Source: a virus. Taken from it: 64,000 bases of DNA. Of this stretch, positions 54,919-62,965 are shown piece after piece (the first letter of the stretch is position 1; the number at the start of each line of letters is the position of its first letter). The translations under genes and the position numbers were made by a program. Location: IMG/VR virus record IMGVR_UViG_3300049929_000026, positions 1 to 64,000 of that record; one strand, 5' to 3'. The notes beneath the pieces are model-generated. The model made no database searches and was not told the origin of the DNA. It saw only the letters and a list, made by a program, of their open reading frames with translations.

Positions 54919-56094
54919 TCAGAGCGCATCGAAATCTAGCTGTGAAATGTCGAGCAAGAAGCGGCCCGCGCTGGTGGCCCAATTGAACGTCATCTTGGCG
55001 GGCAGCATGCGATCGAGTTGCTGGAACATGGCGACATTGGCCTGGTAGAGAAACTCGCTGAGCTGCGTGGGCGGCGGCTTCACGAGCAACACCGTCAGGT
55101 GCGCGCGTTCGCTCGACCAACAGCCACCCCCTAGATCCATCGCTGCCGGGCCTGGGTTGATTCCAGGCCAGAATGTGAGACTCGGAGGGCGCTCCAGATC
55201 GGAACCGATCTGGAGCGCGATGGCTGTGTAACGAGCGCCGAGTAGCTCAGCGAGCGCCGCGTCGACGTTCGCCTGTGTGGGCCCGAGCGCGCCCTTGTAC
55301 TTGGCGGCGCAGCGTTGGCGAATCTGCCAGCGCTGATCTGACTCTCGGTACGGCACAGCGAGCGCTTGCACCCACAGTCCGAGGCAGTCGTCAGCCGTGG
55401 AAGGGATGGCGTTGCAGCGGGCCCGCTCGGCCGCCCGCGTCTTGCCCGCCTCGAAACGGGCCAGTGTGAGCTTCTTCGCGTGAACAATGCCGCTCTGCTG
55501 GCTCGAGAAACCTGAGCCCAGCATCGCTGTATATTCCTGATACCAGAGCCAAGCGTAAGGCTCGGTCTCGGTGCTGCAGTCGACCTTGTCGGTGGCGCCG
55601 TCGTAGTCGCCAATCCGAGCCTCGGGCAGCCACTCACCGAACACGCGCAGGGAGACGGTCTCGTTCGATAGTGCCCAGGAGCTGCCGTTCCACTTGCGCG
55701 TTTCGATCTGTATGACGGTGGCGCTGATCTGAGTGAACGAGGCGACGACGGGATTGGCGTTCCAATGCCCGGAGGCGTTCGCCGTTCGAATCACCCAGGG
55801 GAATGCGACGGCGAGACCATTGCGAAATAGCTCCGAGGCGTATGTCGCGTTCCAGGTGAGTTTCACCAGGCCAGTGGAGACAACCTGCACGGCTGGGGCG
55901 AAGACGCCGCCTGAGCCGTTTCGTCCGTGGTAGCTAGTGACGGCGCCGCCAGTGACCGTCAGGCTAGCGAGCGGCGCCGTGCGCGACACCGCCGTCATAT
56001 CGGCTGCAACTCGAGCGTGCTGACTTGCTGTCCAACCGAGCTGCGCGCTGCTACCCAGACGCAGGGGCAGCAAACCGCCGAAGCCGCCAAACAC
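54919..56094 (-). CDS. YmfQ-like (DUF2313) baseplate/tail protein
   Basis: 391 aa, GTG start. The C-terminal part ERARCNAIPSTADDCLGLWVQALAVPY...RQRCAAKYKGALGPTQANVDAALAELLGARY resembles the YmfQ/gp48 family that joins baseplate to fibres. The N part is a beta domain. Position after J and gp25 genes fits. Confidence 0.6.
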   Translation of the reverse strand: MFGGFGGLLPLRLGSSAQLGWTASQHARVAADMTAVSRTAPLASLTVTGGAVTSYHGRNGSGGVFAPAVQVVSTGLVKLTWNATYASELFRNGLAVAFPWVIRTANASGHWNANPVVASFTQISATVIQIETRKWNGSSWALSNETVSLRVFGEWLPEARIGDYDGATDKVDCSTETEPYAWLWYQEYTAMLGSGFSSQQSGIVHAKKLTLARFEAGKTRAAERARCNAIPSTADDCLGLWVQALAVPYRESDQRWQIRQRCAAKYKGALGPTQANVDAALAELLGARYTAIALQIGSDLERPPSLTFWPGINPGPAAMDLGGGCWSSERAHLTVLLVKPPPTQLSEFLYQANVAMFQQLDRMLPAKMTFNWATSAGRFLLDISQLDFDAL

Positions 56095-56646
56095 TCAGGT
56101 ACCGCTGCCGATTGAAAGGGTGAAGCGGGCGCCGCTAATCGCCACATTGGAGAGGCTAAGGGCTCGCACGCGCACGGCCGTAGCGCTCAAAAGCTCCGGG
56201 ACGGCGACCCCGCCACCAGCTCCGACTAAATTCGCTATCGGCTCCTTTGCGATGAACGCCCCCCCCACGCCATACTCATCGTTGTATGAGCTTGCAAAAG
56301 TGATCGTCACGTCCCCGTTCCCATTGCGCGAAGCAGCAGGGAAACCCGCCGGCGGGGCTGAGCCCACATAGCTGATTACCGTAGCGCCAGTCATGAGTCG
56401 GCAGTTCTCGACGGTTGGCGTGTTGGATCCGCCGTCGACGCAGAGAATCTGCATCGTAGCGAACTCCGCCGTGCGCACGACGGCAGCGGTGTCCGCAACG
56501 AGCCGCGAGAATCCTTCCGCACCCACGTCGGTGCGCGGGTTGACTACGCCTTGAGATTGATAATTGGCCTTATCTACAGCGCCGCCATATTGGATAAAAT
56601 CGGCGGTGCGGGTCCATGCCGGAAGCCCGGTAGGGGTTGTCATCAA
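56095..56646 (-). CDS. tail/baseplate-associated protein (183 aa)
   Basis: ATGATG start overlapping the J-gene stop. PAWTRTADFIQYGGAVDKANYQSQGVVNPRTDVGAEGFSRL is followed by a beta-rich half. Sits between J-like and YmfQ-like genes; likely a virion component. Confidence 0.55.
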   Translation of the reverse strand: MMTTPTGLPAWTRTADFIQYGGAVDKANYQSQGVVNPRTDVGAEGFSRLVADTAAVVRTAEFATMQILCVDGGSNTPTVENCRLMTGATVISYVGSAPPAGFPAASRNGNGDVTITFASSYNDEYGVGGAFIAKEPIANLVGAGGGVAVPELLSATAVRVRALSLSNVAISGARFTLSIGSGT

Positions 56647-58154
56647 AGCACCTGAATTCCGAAGTGGCGAGGTACGAGGACTCTAGGATTGGCGGCTACA
56701 GTCGATGGCACGGTGGGCGAAGGGCTCGGCACATAGCCGAGCGCGCCATTCGTGATCTCCCCGTGTTGCGCCAGAAAATCGGTCAGGAACTTGTTCGTGA
56801 TGCTCAGATCAGCCCCGTCCCCCACGAACGGATGTCGCGCGGAACGCGGTAGACGCTGGGCATCCGACGTGTTCTCGCCGGCGCCGAGCGCCTCCATCAG
56901 GTCCAGGAATGTGCTGCCATATTTCTCGGCGTTCGCTGCCGCTGGGGAAATGAAGTCTCCACTCGCTACCGCGTTACCGAGCGCATCAACGAACGGGCTA
57001 TCAATGGTCAGCGCCCAAGACCCCGAGGAGCCGGAGACGCCCGTGATGAGCGCAGTGCGCATCTTCATATCATGCGGCGACCACCACATGATATGTGCCT
57101 GTCCGATGAGTGGCGATACTGACGTCGTGGCGCTCACCGTCACGTGTAGCGAATCGGCAGAGCTTGTTACCGTAACCGGTGAACCGGAACCACTTGGTGG
57201 CCACGGGTATTGATCCAGCCATCCAAGACCATCGCCGCCAGAAAGCGCAGACGACGGCAGTGCAAGCGCGAGCGTGATGTCGCAAGGTAACTCATCTACG
57301 GTGCCGACCACATGCTCATCACCGGTTGAGAGCTGAGAATGGATGGCATCACGAACCAGCTCAATGGCGCCAAGCTGAAACGCCCGATGGTAGTCGTTCC
57401 TCTTGCGATCGAATCCCTTCAGGATCGTTAGCTTGTCCGACGACGCGCCGCCCAGCGCTGGGTAGACGTATGGATCTTTGACGCTTGGCAGCGTGTTGAA
57501 GGCGATCTCACGAAGCTGCCCCCAGTTGCCGCCGCCGGGCGTGTTTTGAAAGCGATTCAGGACACGCGCGCGCTTCCGATTTTCTGTCTCCTCGTCGAAC
57601 CCGCCAGTGAGCGGACCGTTGATTGAAACTCGGGCCTGCGTCGCGACGTTGAACGGCGGATTGACCCACCGAACCGCCATGCCACTCTCGAGATTTGTCC
57701 CGCTACCCGTGTCGATAGCCACGACGTCGACGTCCTGCTCATCGAACACATTGATCTGCGTCCCACTGACTTTGCCGCGGAGACCGCTCGGATAAAGAAA
57801 CGTGAGCCCGTCCGAGAACGTTACCGAGCCGCCGCCACTCACCGTCACCGTCAACTTGCCAGCTGCTGGCGATGCCTGAACGACGGGCAATCCGAGGGCG
57901 ATTCGGTACTCTTCGAGGTCGTCACCCGTCGCATTGAGTGGCGTAATCGCCGGCCGAATGGTGGCGATGTTCGAGTACTGCAGCAGTCCCGCGTTGGCGA
58001 CGGCGGTGAAAAAGAACCAGTTGTCCGTACCGGGCGTAACAGCGGGCGCGATCACTGAGTACTTCACGGCCTCAAGGCGAAAGTCAGCCAGCAGATCGTC
58101 TCGGATCTCCTCGGCGCTACCTGGGATGAAAAGTTGTCCGGCTTGAAGTGTCAT
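56643..58154 (-). CDS. baseplate J-like protein
   Basis: 503 aa. Typical J-protein features: AEEIRDDLLADFRLEAVKYSV N terminus, VSGTQINVFDEQDVDVVAIDTGSGTNLESGMAVRWVNPPFNV (J core), GGFDEETENRKRARVLNRFQNTPGGGNWGQLREIA. Forms the baseplate wedge of contractile tails with gp25 encoded just upstream (ATGA overlap). Confidence 0.9.
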   Translation of the reverse strand: MTLQAGQLFIPGSAEEIRDDLLADFRLEAVKYSVIAPAVTPGTDNWFFFTAVANAGLLQYSNIATIRPAITPLNATGDDLEEYRIALGLPVVQASPAAGKLTVTVSGGGSVTFSDGLTFLYPSGLRGKVSGTQINVFDEQDVDVVAIDTGSGTNLESGMAVRWVNPPFNVATQARVSINGPLTGGFDEETENRKRARVLNRFQNTPGGGNWGQLREIAFNTLPSVKDPYVYPALGGASSDKLTILKGFDRKRNDYHRAFQLGAIELVRDAIHSQLSTGDEHVVGTVDELPCDITLALALPSSALSGGDGLGWLDQYPWPPSGSGSPVTVTSSADSLHVTVSATTSVSPLIGQAHIMWWSPHDMKMRTALITGVSGSSGSWALTIDSPFVDALGNAVASGDFISPAAANAEKYGSTFLDLMEALGAGENTSDAQRLPRSARHPFVGDGADLSITNKFLTDFLAQHGEITNGALGYVPSPSPTVPSTVAANPRVLVPRHFGIQVL

Positions 58155-58591
58155 AATGTCGCGCTGTGGCTGTCGCCGGTGAGCAGATCAGTAAACGCAA
58201 CCCTGATGTCGCTGCGCCCTGGTCGTGATTCGATTGCGGTCACCGCGTCGACCCGCAGTTCCCCGCTCGTGACCAGGAAAGCCAGCGCGCTGTTGATCGC
58301 GAATCGGACGCGACGTTCGTAGTTGCCGTCGATCTTGTCGGGCAAGGTCAACCCTGCGGTTTGTTGCACGCTTGAGCTCCCCTTCAGCGTGCCGAGCGCG
58401 AGCTCTACCCGCTGACGGAGCGACGGCATCCGGAGGTATTCGCCGTCGGCAGCGACGGTGTAGTCTTTGGTGAGCGGGTCCAAAAATCGGGCCGCTTGAG
58501 GGGCAATCGTCGGGGGAGCGGTCGCCTGGTCTGGAGTGCCAATCCCGAAGGGAGTTCCGAGCCCGACGGGCGCTTGTCCAAGTCCAGACAT
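58151..58591 (-). CDS. gp25-like baseplate wedge protein
   Basis: 146 aa. LRQRVELALGTLKGSS...INSALAFLVTSGELRVDAVTAIESRPGRSDIRVAFTDL matches the gp25/lysozyme-like baseplate family in size and position next to J. N-terminal 40 residues are Gly/Pro-rich. Confidence 0.75.
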   Translation of the reverse strand: MSGLGQAPVGLGTPFGIGTPDQATAPPTIAPQAARFLDPLTKDYTVAADGEYLRMPSLRQRVELALGTLKGSSSVQQTAGLTLPDKIDGNYERRVRFAINSALAFLVTSGELRVDAVTAIESRPGRSDIRVAFTDLLTGDSHSATL

Positions 58592-58657
58592 GAGGCTTTA
58601 TTCAGGTCGCGCTCCGCCAGGCTTGCGAGCCGGACATGGGCGACGTACATTTGATGG

Positions 58658-59524
58658 ATGAGGGCTTTTGTGATTTTGATTGCGGGTGTTGCGATGGCTG
58701 GCTGCGGAGGTAGCGCGCAGAGCGCGGCGGAGGCGCAGGCTGGGGCTCCGGTCGCGTCCGAGCCCGACAATGGGGGCGAGCTCACGACGGGAGGTGGCGC
58801 GTCAGGGGCCAGCGCTGCCGGCGAAACAGGCCTGACCCTTGGCGGGACGGCTGGGGCATCGGCGGACGCCGCGGGGAGTGGCGGCGCGCTGGACACCGAG
58901 GAATCAGGAAGCGCCCCCGCTGGGCACGGTGGCGGCGGAGCTGGTGCGCCTCAGGTTGGCGCCGCAGGCATGGCTGGCCAATCTGGTGCCACAGCTATCG
59001 CGGGTTCAGGCGGCGCTGCGCAGGGCGGGGGCGGCAGTGCAGGAATGGGTAGCGCTGGTACTGCAGGAAGCGCAGGGGCACCCGACCCAGGAGTCGGCAC
59101 CGTTGTAGTCACATGGACCGTCGGTGGCATCGCCGCCAACCCTGGAGATGGGCCAAGCGCAGCGGCCCACCCGGAACTCTGTGCCTGCTTCAACCAGTAC
59201 GGTGACAAAGGTTGTGGCGGCGCGTCCAGCCGCGTCGTCTTGAGTTATGGGTTGCCCGGTAAGCCACGCGACAGCGGGGCATTGACGGATTGTCAAGAGG
59301 TCAATCTGACCAAGCGATCGGTGCCCTCGGTCGAATTCAGTTTCATGATCCGCTTCGATCGCGCGTATGAGGTGCCCTCTGGGCCTTACGCCTATTCGCC
59401 GAACTATGCGATGGATCCAGCCGTCACGTTCACGACGACCATCCCAGCGAACCAAACGGTTCACGTGGCCGTGGACTTCCCGGTGACTGGTATCGATGGC
59501 GCGACGTATTCGATCGTTCCCTAG
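58658..59524 (+). CDS. Gly/Ala/Ser-rich lipoprotein on the opposite strand
   Basis: 288 aa. Signal peptide MRAFVILIAGVAMAGC with lipobox MAGC. Residues 20-150 are low-complexity G/A/S (GGSAGMGSAGTAG), then a 130-aa domain with paired Cys. This style is common in myxobacterial outer lipoproteins. It is a plus-strand insert in the minus-strand baseplate operon, so probably a moron of host origin, perhaps for surface conversion. Confidence 0.8.
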   Translation: MRAFVILIAGVAMAGCGGSAQSAAEAQAGAPVASEPDNGGELTTGGGASGASAAGETGLTLGGTAGASADAAGSGGALDTEESGSAPAGHGGGGAGAPQVGAAGMAGQSGATAIAGSGGAAQGGGGSAGMGSAGTAGSAGAPDPGVGTVVVTWTVGGIAANPGDGPSAAAHPELCACFNQYGDKGCGGASSRVVLSYGLPGKPRDSGALTDCQEVNLTKRSVPSVEFSFMIRFDRAYEVPSGPYAYSPNYAMDPAVTFTTTIPANQTVHVAVDFPVTGIDGATYSIVP

Positions 59525-60157
59525 CTAGCCGCCCACGAACACGCCTGCTGCCGGCGCCGAAGCGCCCGGTGCCCCGATTACGGGAGCAGGCCCGAACTGC
59601 ACCGGACCGAGCGGTGTGCGGCCACCGAGAATGACCTGACCGGTCAGGATGCACATCCCATCCTTGACTTGGATCATGCCGCCGCCGTGCGCCATGTAGC
59701 ATCCGCTATCCTGGCTGATTTCGAAATGGCCACCGAAGCAGGAGATGGTGATCTTCTTGTTCTTCTCGTCGACCACGATGGCCATGCTGTCGCCGACGAT
59801 GATGGATGCGCTCTTGTCTTTGAGGAACACGCGCGAATCGAAATCGGGACCAGTCGAGTGCAGGCAGGTTTCCCCGGCGCCGAGCTCAGCGGTGACCGAA
59901 GCGGTGCGCGTGTCGCGACCAGTGATGACGACGCCACCGCTAGTGCCGGGGACGTTAACCTTGATTCCTTGCGCGTGCCCGTTGTCGTTGCTCGGGTATG
60001 GGAACGCTGTGACACCGAGAGCCCCCATCATCGGCGCGTCACCAATGTCGGGCGCGTCGTTCGGATCTTCGCCGACCCGCGTCGTCTTCGCCTGAACAAG
60101 CAGCACGTTTGTTTTCGGGTCGAGCCTTGCGCTCCCTATATCGATGAATTCCGTCAT
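59525..60157 (-). CDS. baseplate spike protein (gpV-like)
   Basis: 210 aa from ATG 60157, overlapping the previous stop (ATGA). A beta-domain is followed by a repetitive C-terminal beta-helix-like stretch (KKITISCFGGHFEISQDSGCYMAHGGGMIQVKDGMCILTGQVILGG) typical of membrane-piercing spikes. Lies between hub and wedge genes as expected. Confidence 0.7.
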   Translation of the reverse strand: MTEFIDIGSARLDPKTNVLLVQAKTTRVGEDPNDAPDIGDAPMMGALGVTAFPYPSNDNGHAQGIKVNVPGTSGGVVITGRDTRTASVTAELGAGETCLHSTGPDFDSRVFLKDKSASIIVGDSMAIVVDEKNKKITISCFGGHFEISQDSGCYMAHGGGMIQVKDGMCILTGQVILGGRTPLGPVQFGPAPVIGAPGASAPAAGVFVGG

Positions 60158-60321
60158 GGGACTTTCGGAGGCTCCGGCGTGCGGCCGCCACTGATGACGC
60201 TCTTTCCTTTTGCCACGTATAACCTGAGCTCGCCGAACGGCCCCACGGTTATTCGACAACCGAAGGCTTCGAGCACAGCCGTCTCGACTGAGACTGTCGA
60301 GATGTCATATTCGAGTTTCAT
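60154..60321 (-). CDS. small protein of the baseplate operon (55 aa)
   Basis: ATGA overlaps at both ends. MKLEYDISTVSVETAVLEAFGCRITVGPFGELRLYVAKGKSVISGG is beta-rich. Unknown, but well supported by its junctions. Confidence 0.6.
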   Translation of the reverse strand: MKLEYDISTVSVETAVLEAFGCRITVGPFGELRLYVAKGKSVISGGRTPEPPKVP

Positions 60322-60638
60322 GCGGCATCAAGTGGGCAGGCGAGAACGATTGTTGGCAGGCTTGGAAGCGAGGGTAGCGAGAGACTGAGCGACGGTAGAG
60401 CAATCGTCGGCAGCTCCAGTCTCAGCGAGAATCCGGGGAGCGAAACGACAGGGAATGGAATTCCGGGCAGCGACGGTAGAGAGAGGCTCAGGCTCGGCAG
60501 CGCGATTGTTGGCAGTTCGAGGCTGAGGCTGAACCCCGGGAGCTCGACGAACGGCAAGGGGATACCGGGCAGCGACGGGAGCGAAAGGCTGAGCGACGGG
60601 AGCGCTAGCCCAGGCAATTCGAAGCTGCAGTTGCTCAC
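60318..60638 (-). CDS. LPSLSLSLP-repeat protein of the baseplate operon
   Basis: 106 aa, GTG start, ATGA overlap with the next gene. Consists of about three repeats of roughly 31 residues: LP(T/G)(I/L)ALPSLSLSLPSLPGIP followed by FPVVSLPGFSLRLELP-type segments. Regular Leu/Pro/Ser alternation suggests an extended left-handed or solenoid structure. Position between hub and spike suggests a tail-tip component. Confidence 0.75.
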   Translation of the reverse strand: MSNCSFELPGLALPSLSLSLPSLPGIPLPFVELPGFSLSLELPTIALPSLSLSLPSLPGIPFPVVSLPGFSLRLELPTIALPSLSLSLPSLPSLPTIVLACPLDAA

Positions 60639-60647
60639 TGGTGCGCA

Positions 60648-61874
60648 TCACAAGATGTACGAGTCGGGGCGAACGAAACGCATACTCGTCATCGGGCCCT
60701 GGCCATCGTTGTACTTGGTGTTCTCGTAAAGCCACATGCGCTCGTCGACCTGCTCAATGAAGTCGAATATGTCGACGATGCTGTCGATGCTCCAGATGGC
60801 GCCGGTGTTCGGATCGACGTGACCGCGCACCGTGCACTCGTACTCGAGCGTTTTCTTTAAGCGCTCGGCGACCATCTTGCTGACGCCGTACTCGAGCTGC
60901 TCTTGGTTCTTGGAATCCTTGTCCTGATAGAAGAGCGGTCGGTAAACGGGCTGACCGTAGCCGTAGATCGTGGAATCGCGCTTCTTCGGATCGAACCGCT
61001 TCTCACGCGTGACAATGATGTTGTCATCGGCCGTGATGATCCCCTGGATTTCAGGGATCTTTGCGATAGGGTTCACGGTCTGGCTGTCGAACGTCGAGAA
61101 TTCGTGTCGCGTGCCGGCTACTACAACATTGGGGTCGCCCCCGCGCCCGCGCGCAATCGTCACCGTAGGGACGCTTGACCAGTCGCGAGTCGCCGAACCC
61201 TTCAGGATATTGCCGGGCCGCGCCAGTCGACCCATGGGGTCCACCAAATCATGCGGAACGCAGCAGATGATGCCGTCTCGCAAATTCGCTGACTGCAACG
61301 AGTAGCCCATCCGATGGCAGATGGTCTCTGCGAATTCGAAGGTGCCCTGGTTCTCTTTCGGGCGCAGTTCGTCGGGGTGCGCCTTCTTGAATTCGCGTGC
61401 TGGCTTGCCCTTGGCTGCGCTGACGCGGCCGCTGAGGATGTTCCGTGTCAGGCCAAAGTCGGCATAGACCGTCTTGATCCCGAAGGGCTCGAAGATGGCG
61501 AGCAGCGCTTGCCCGAGATCCATCTCCTTTTTGATTTGCAGCGCCGGATCTACTGAGCCAGCGACCGAGTCGTATAGGTAGTCGTAGCCCGAGACCTCGA
61601 GCGCCGCGCCGCTCTCGCCCACGCCCTTGATCTTCTCGATCCGCCCGACAAGCTGCGTCTGCCCAGCTATCGAGATCCGAATCGGCTGCCAGGGACGAAA
61701 CTTAGTTCGCAGGCTCGACGGGTCTTCATCGTTGTAAACAGTAAACGACCAAGAGTCGGTCGGCGTCAGATACGATGTTTCGATCCGGTACTCTTGGATG
61801 TTGTCGGTGATGACCTCGCCGGTCGACTCAAGCGTTACCGTGAGCCGTTGCTCATCTGGGTCAACAACGGGCAT
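60648..61874 (-). CDS. baseplate hub protein (gpD-like)
   Basis: 408 aa. Phage late-control D/gp27-like: SWSFTVYNDEDPSSLRTKFRPWQPIRISIAGQTQLVGRIEKI, a Tyr-rich core (SGYDYLYDSVAG), and KENQGTFEFAETICHRMGYSLQ. Forms the central hub to which the spike binds. Shares one base with the upstream gene stop. Confidence 0.85.
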   Translation of the reverse strand: MPVVDPDEQRLTVTLESTGEVITDNIQEYRIETSYLTPTDSWSFTVYNDEDPSSLRTKFRPWQPIRISIAGQTQLVGRIEKIKGVGESGAALEVSGYDYLYDSVAGSVDPALQIKKEMDLGQALLAIFEPFGIKTVYADFGLTRNILSGRVSAAKGKPAREFKKAHPDELRPKENQGTFEFAETICHRMGYSLQSANLRDGIICCVPHDLVDPMGRLARPGNILKGSATRDWSSVPTVTIARGRGGDPNVVVAGTRHEFSTFDSQTVNPIAKIPEIQGIITADDNIIVTREKRFDPKKRDSTIYGYGQPVYRPLFYQDKDSKNQEQLEYGVSKMVAERLKKTLEYECTVRGHVDPNTGAIWSIDSIVDIFDFIEQVDERMWLYENTKYNDGQGPMTSMRFVRPDSYIL

Positions 61875-62794
61875 CAGCGGCGCTTAGGTGGCGGCTGCGT
61901 GTCAGCGAATGAGCGCAGAATTGAGCCTGCCTTGACGAATGGCGCGCGCGCAAACTGCGGATTGAGGCGCGCGAATTGCTGGACCGACATACCGAGCAGT
62001 GCCGCAGTCGCCGAGAAGGATCGATTCACGACGCTGGTGGTCTTCTTAACCGGATGAATGCCGGTGATGTCCGTACGGTCCTCTAGATCGAGGACTGCGG
62101 TCTGCAGCCGGCGCGCTTGCTGGCGCGTCGGGGCGAGGTTCGGGTCTTTCAGGCGGTCGATCGTCGCAACACTCTTCTCGAGGCGGAACGAATAGTCGGC
62201 GAGAGCGCTCGTCACCTTCCCGCCTGCCACTTCGAGTTGGCCACCGATGCCGCTGATGAAGTCTAGCGGGCTAACCGTAGCTTTTGGCGGCGGCTCCTGC
62301 TTCCAGTCGATCTTCTTGATGTCCGCATCGAAACGACGCGCGTCATCGGCTGCACCCTGCAGCGTCTTGATCTGCGTCGTTAGGTCTTGCGCAAGCTCCG
62401 ACTCAAGCGGCGCGACGATCCACTCGCATTCGACGTCGATGCCGTCGCGCTTGTTGACGTCGAGATCCTCAGAGAGCGAGACGCATTTGACGTTGATGTC
62501 CCCATGGACTGGGTCCGAAAGAATGCCGCGCGTGCGGTCTAGGCAGGCGTTTAGAAATTCCGGGTAGACTTCGGTGAATAGGTGCCGATACGGCCCCTTC
62601 GAGATGTCCTCACGGAAAGGGATCGTATAGCGATAGGTCGGGTTCTCTGCACCGAGCGATTCGATCAGCTGCTGGTCACGAAATATGTACCGATGCTTCG
62701 CCTGCTCCTGCTGGAAGCCGTACTTGCGCGACGTGATCGGAAACTCGATGAAGCGCCAGCCGCAGCGCTGCATCCGCACAAGAACGTCGGTCAT
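61874..62794 (-). CDS. DNA circularisation/baseplate protein (Mu gp43-like)
   Basis: 306 aa. N-terminal TDVLVRMQRCGWRFIEFPITSRKYGFQQEQAKHRYIFRDQQLIESLGAENPTYRYTIPFRED matches the DNA_circ_N family found between tape measure and hub in Mu-like myophages. A central coiled coil and a C-terminal LysM-like segment (SFSATAALLGMSVQQFARLNPQFARAPFVKAGSIL) follow. Confidence 0.85.
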   Translation of the reverse strand: MTDVLVRMQRCGWRFIEFPITSRKYGFQQEQAKHRYIFRDQQLIESLGAENPTYRYTIPFREDISKGPYRHLFTEVYPEFLNACLDRTRGILSDPVHGDINVKCVSLSEDLDVNKRDGIDVECEWIVAPLESELAQDLTTQIKTLQGAADDARRFDADIKKIDWKQEPPPKATVSPLDFISGIGGQLEVAGGKVTSALADYSFRLEKSVATIDRLKDPNLAPTRQQARRLQTAVLDLEDRTDITGIHPVKKTTSVVNRSFSATAALLGMSVQQFARLNPQFARAPFVKAGSILRSFADTQPPPKRR

Positions 62795-62853
62795 TTTTCG
62801 TGGTTTCGCCGCGAGCGTTTGACGTGGTCAGCGTTCACGACGAGCCTCAGCCG

Positions 62854-62964
62854 ATGCGCAAACGTTGGTTTTGTACGGCAAAGAGAGTGGCGTTCTGGAT
62901 ATTACTGGTCTACGCCGCCGTCTTCGTGCCCTGGTTCGTCTACAAAGTTTGGATGATTGGATGA
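62854..62964 (+). CDS. 36-aa membrane peptide on the opposite strand
   Basis: ATG 62854, stop two bases from the end of the tape-measure gene. Basic N terminus MRKRWFCTAKR then a helix VAFWILLVYAAVFVPWFVYKVW. Exactly fills the gap between two minus-strand genes, so it may be a translated moron peptide; no clear promoter. Confidence 0.4.
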   Translation: MRKRWFCTAKRVAFWILLVYAAVFVPWFVYKVWMIG

Positions 62965-62965
62965 C

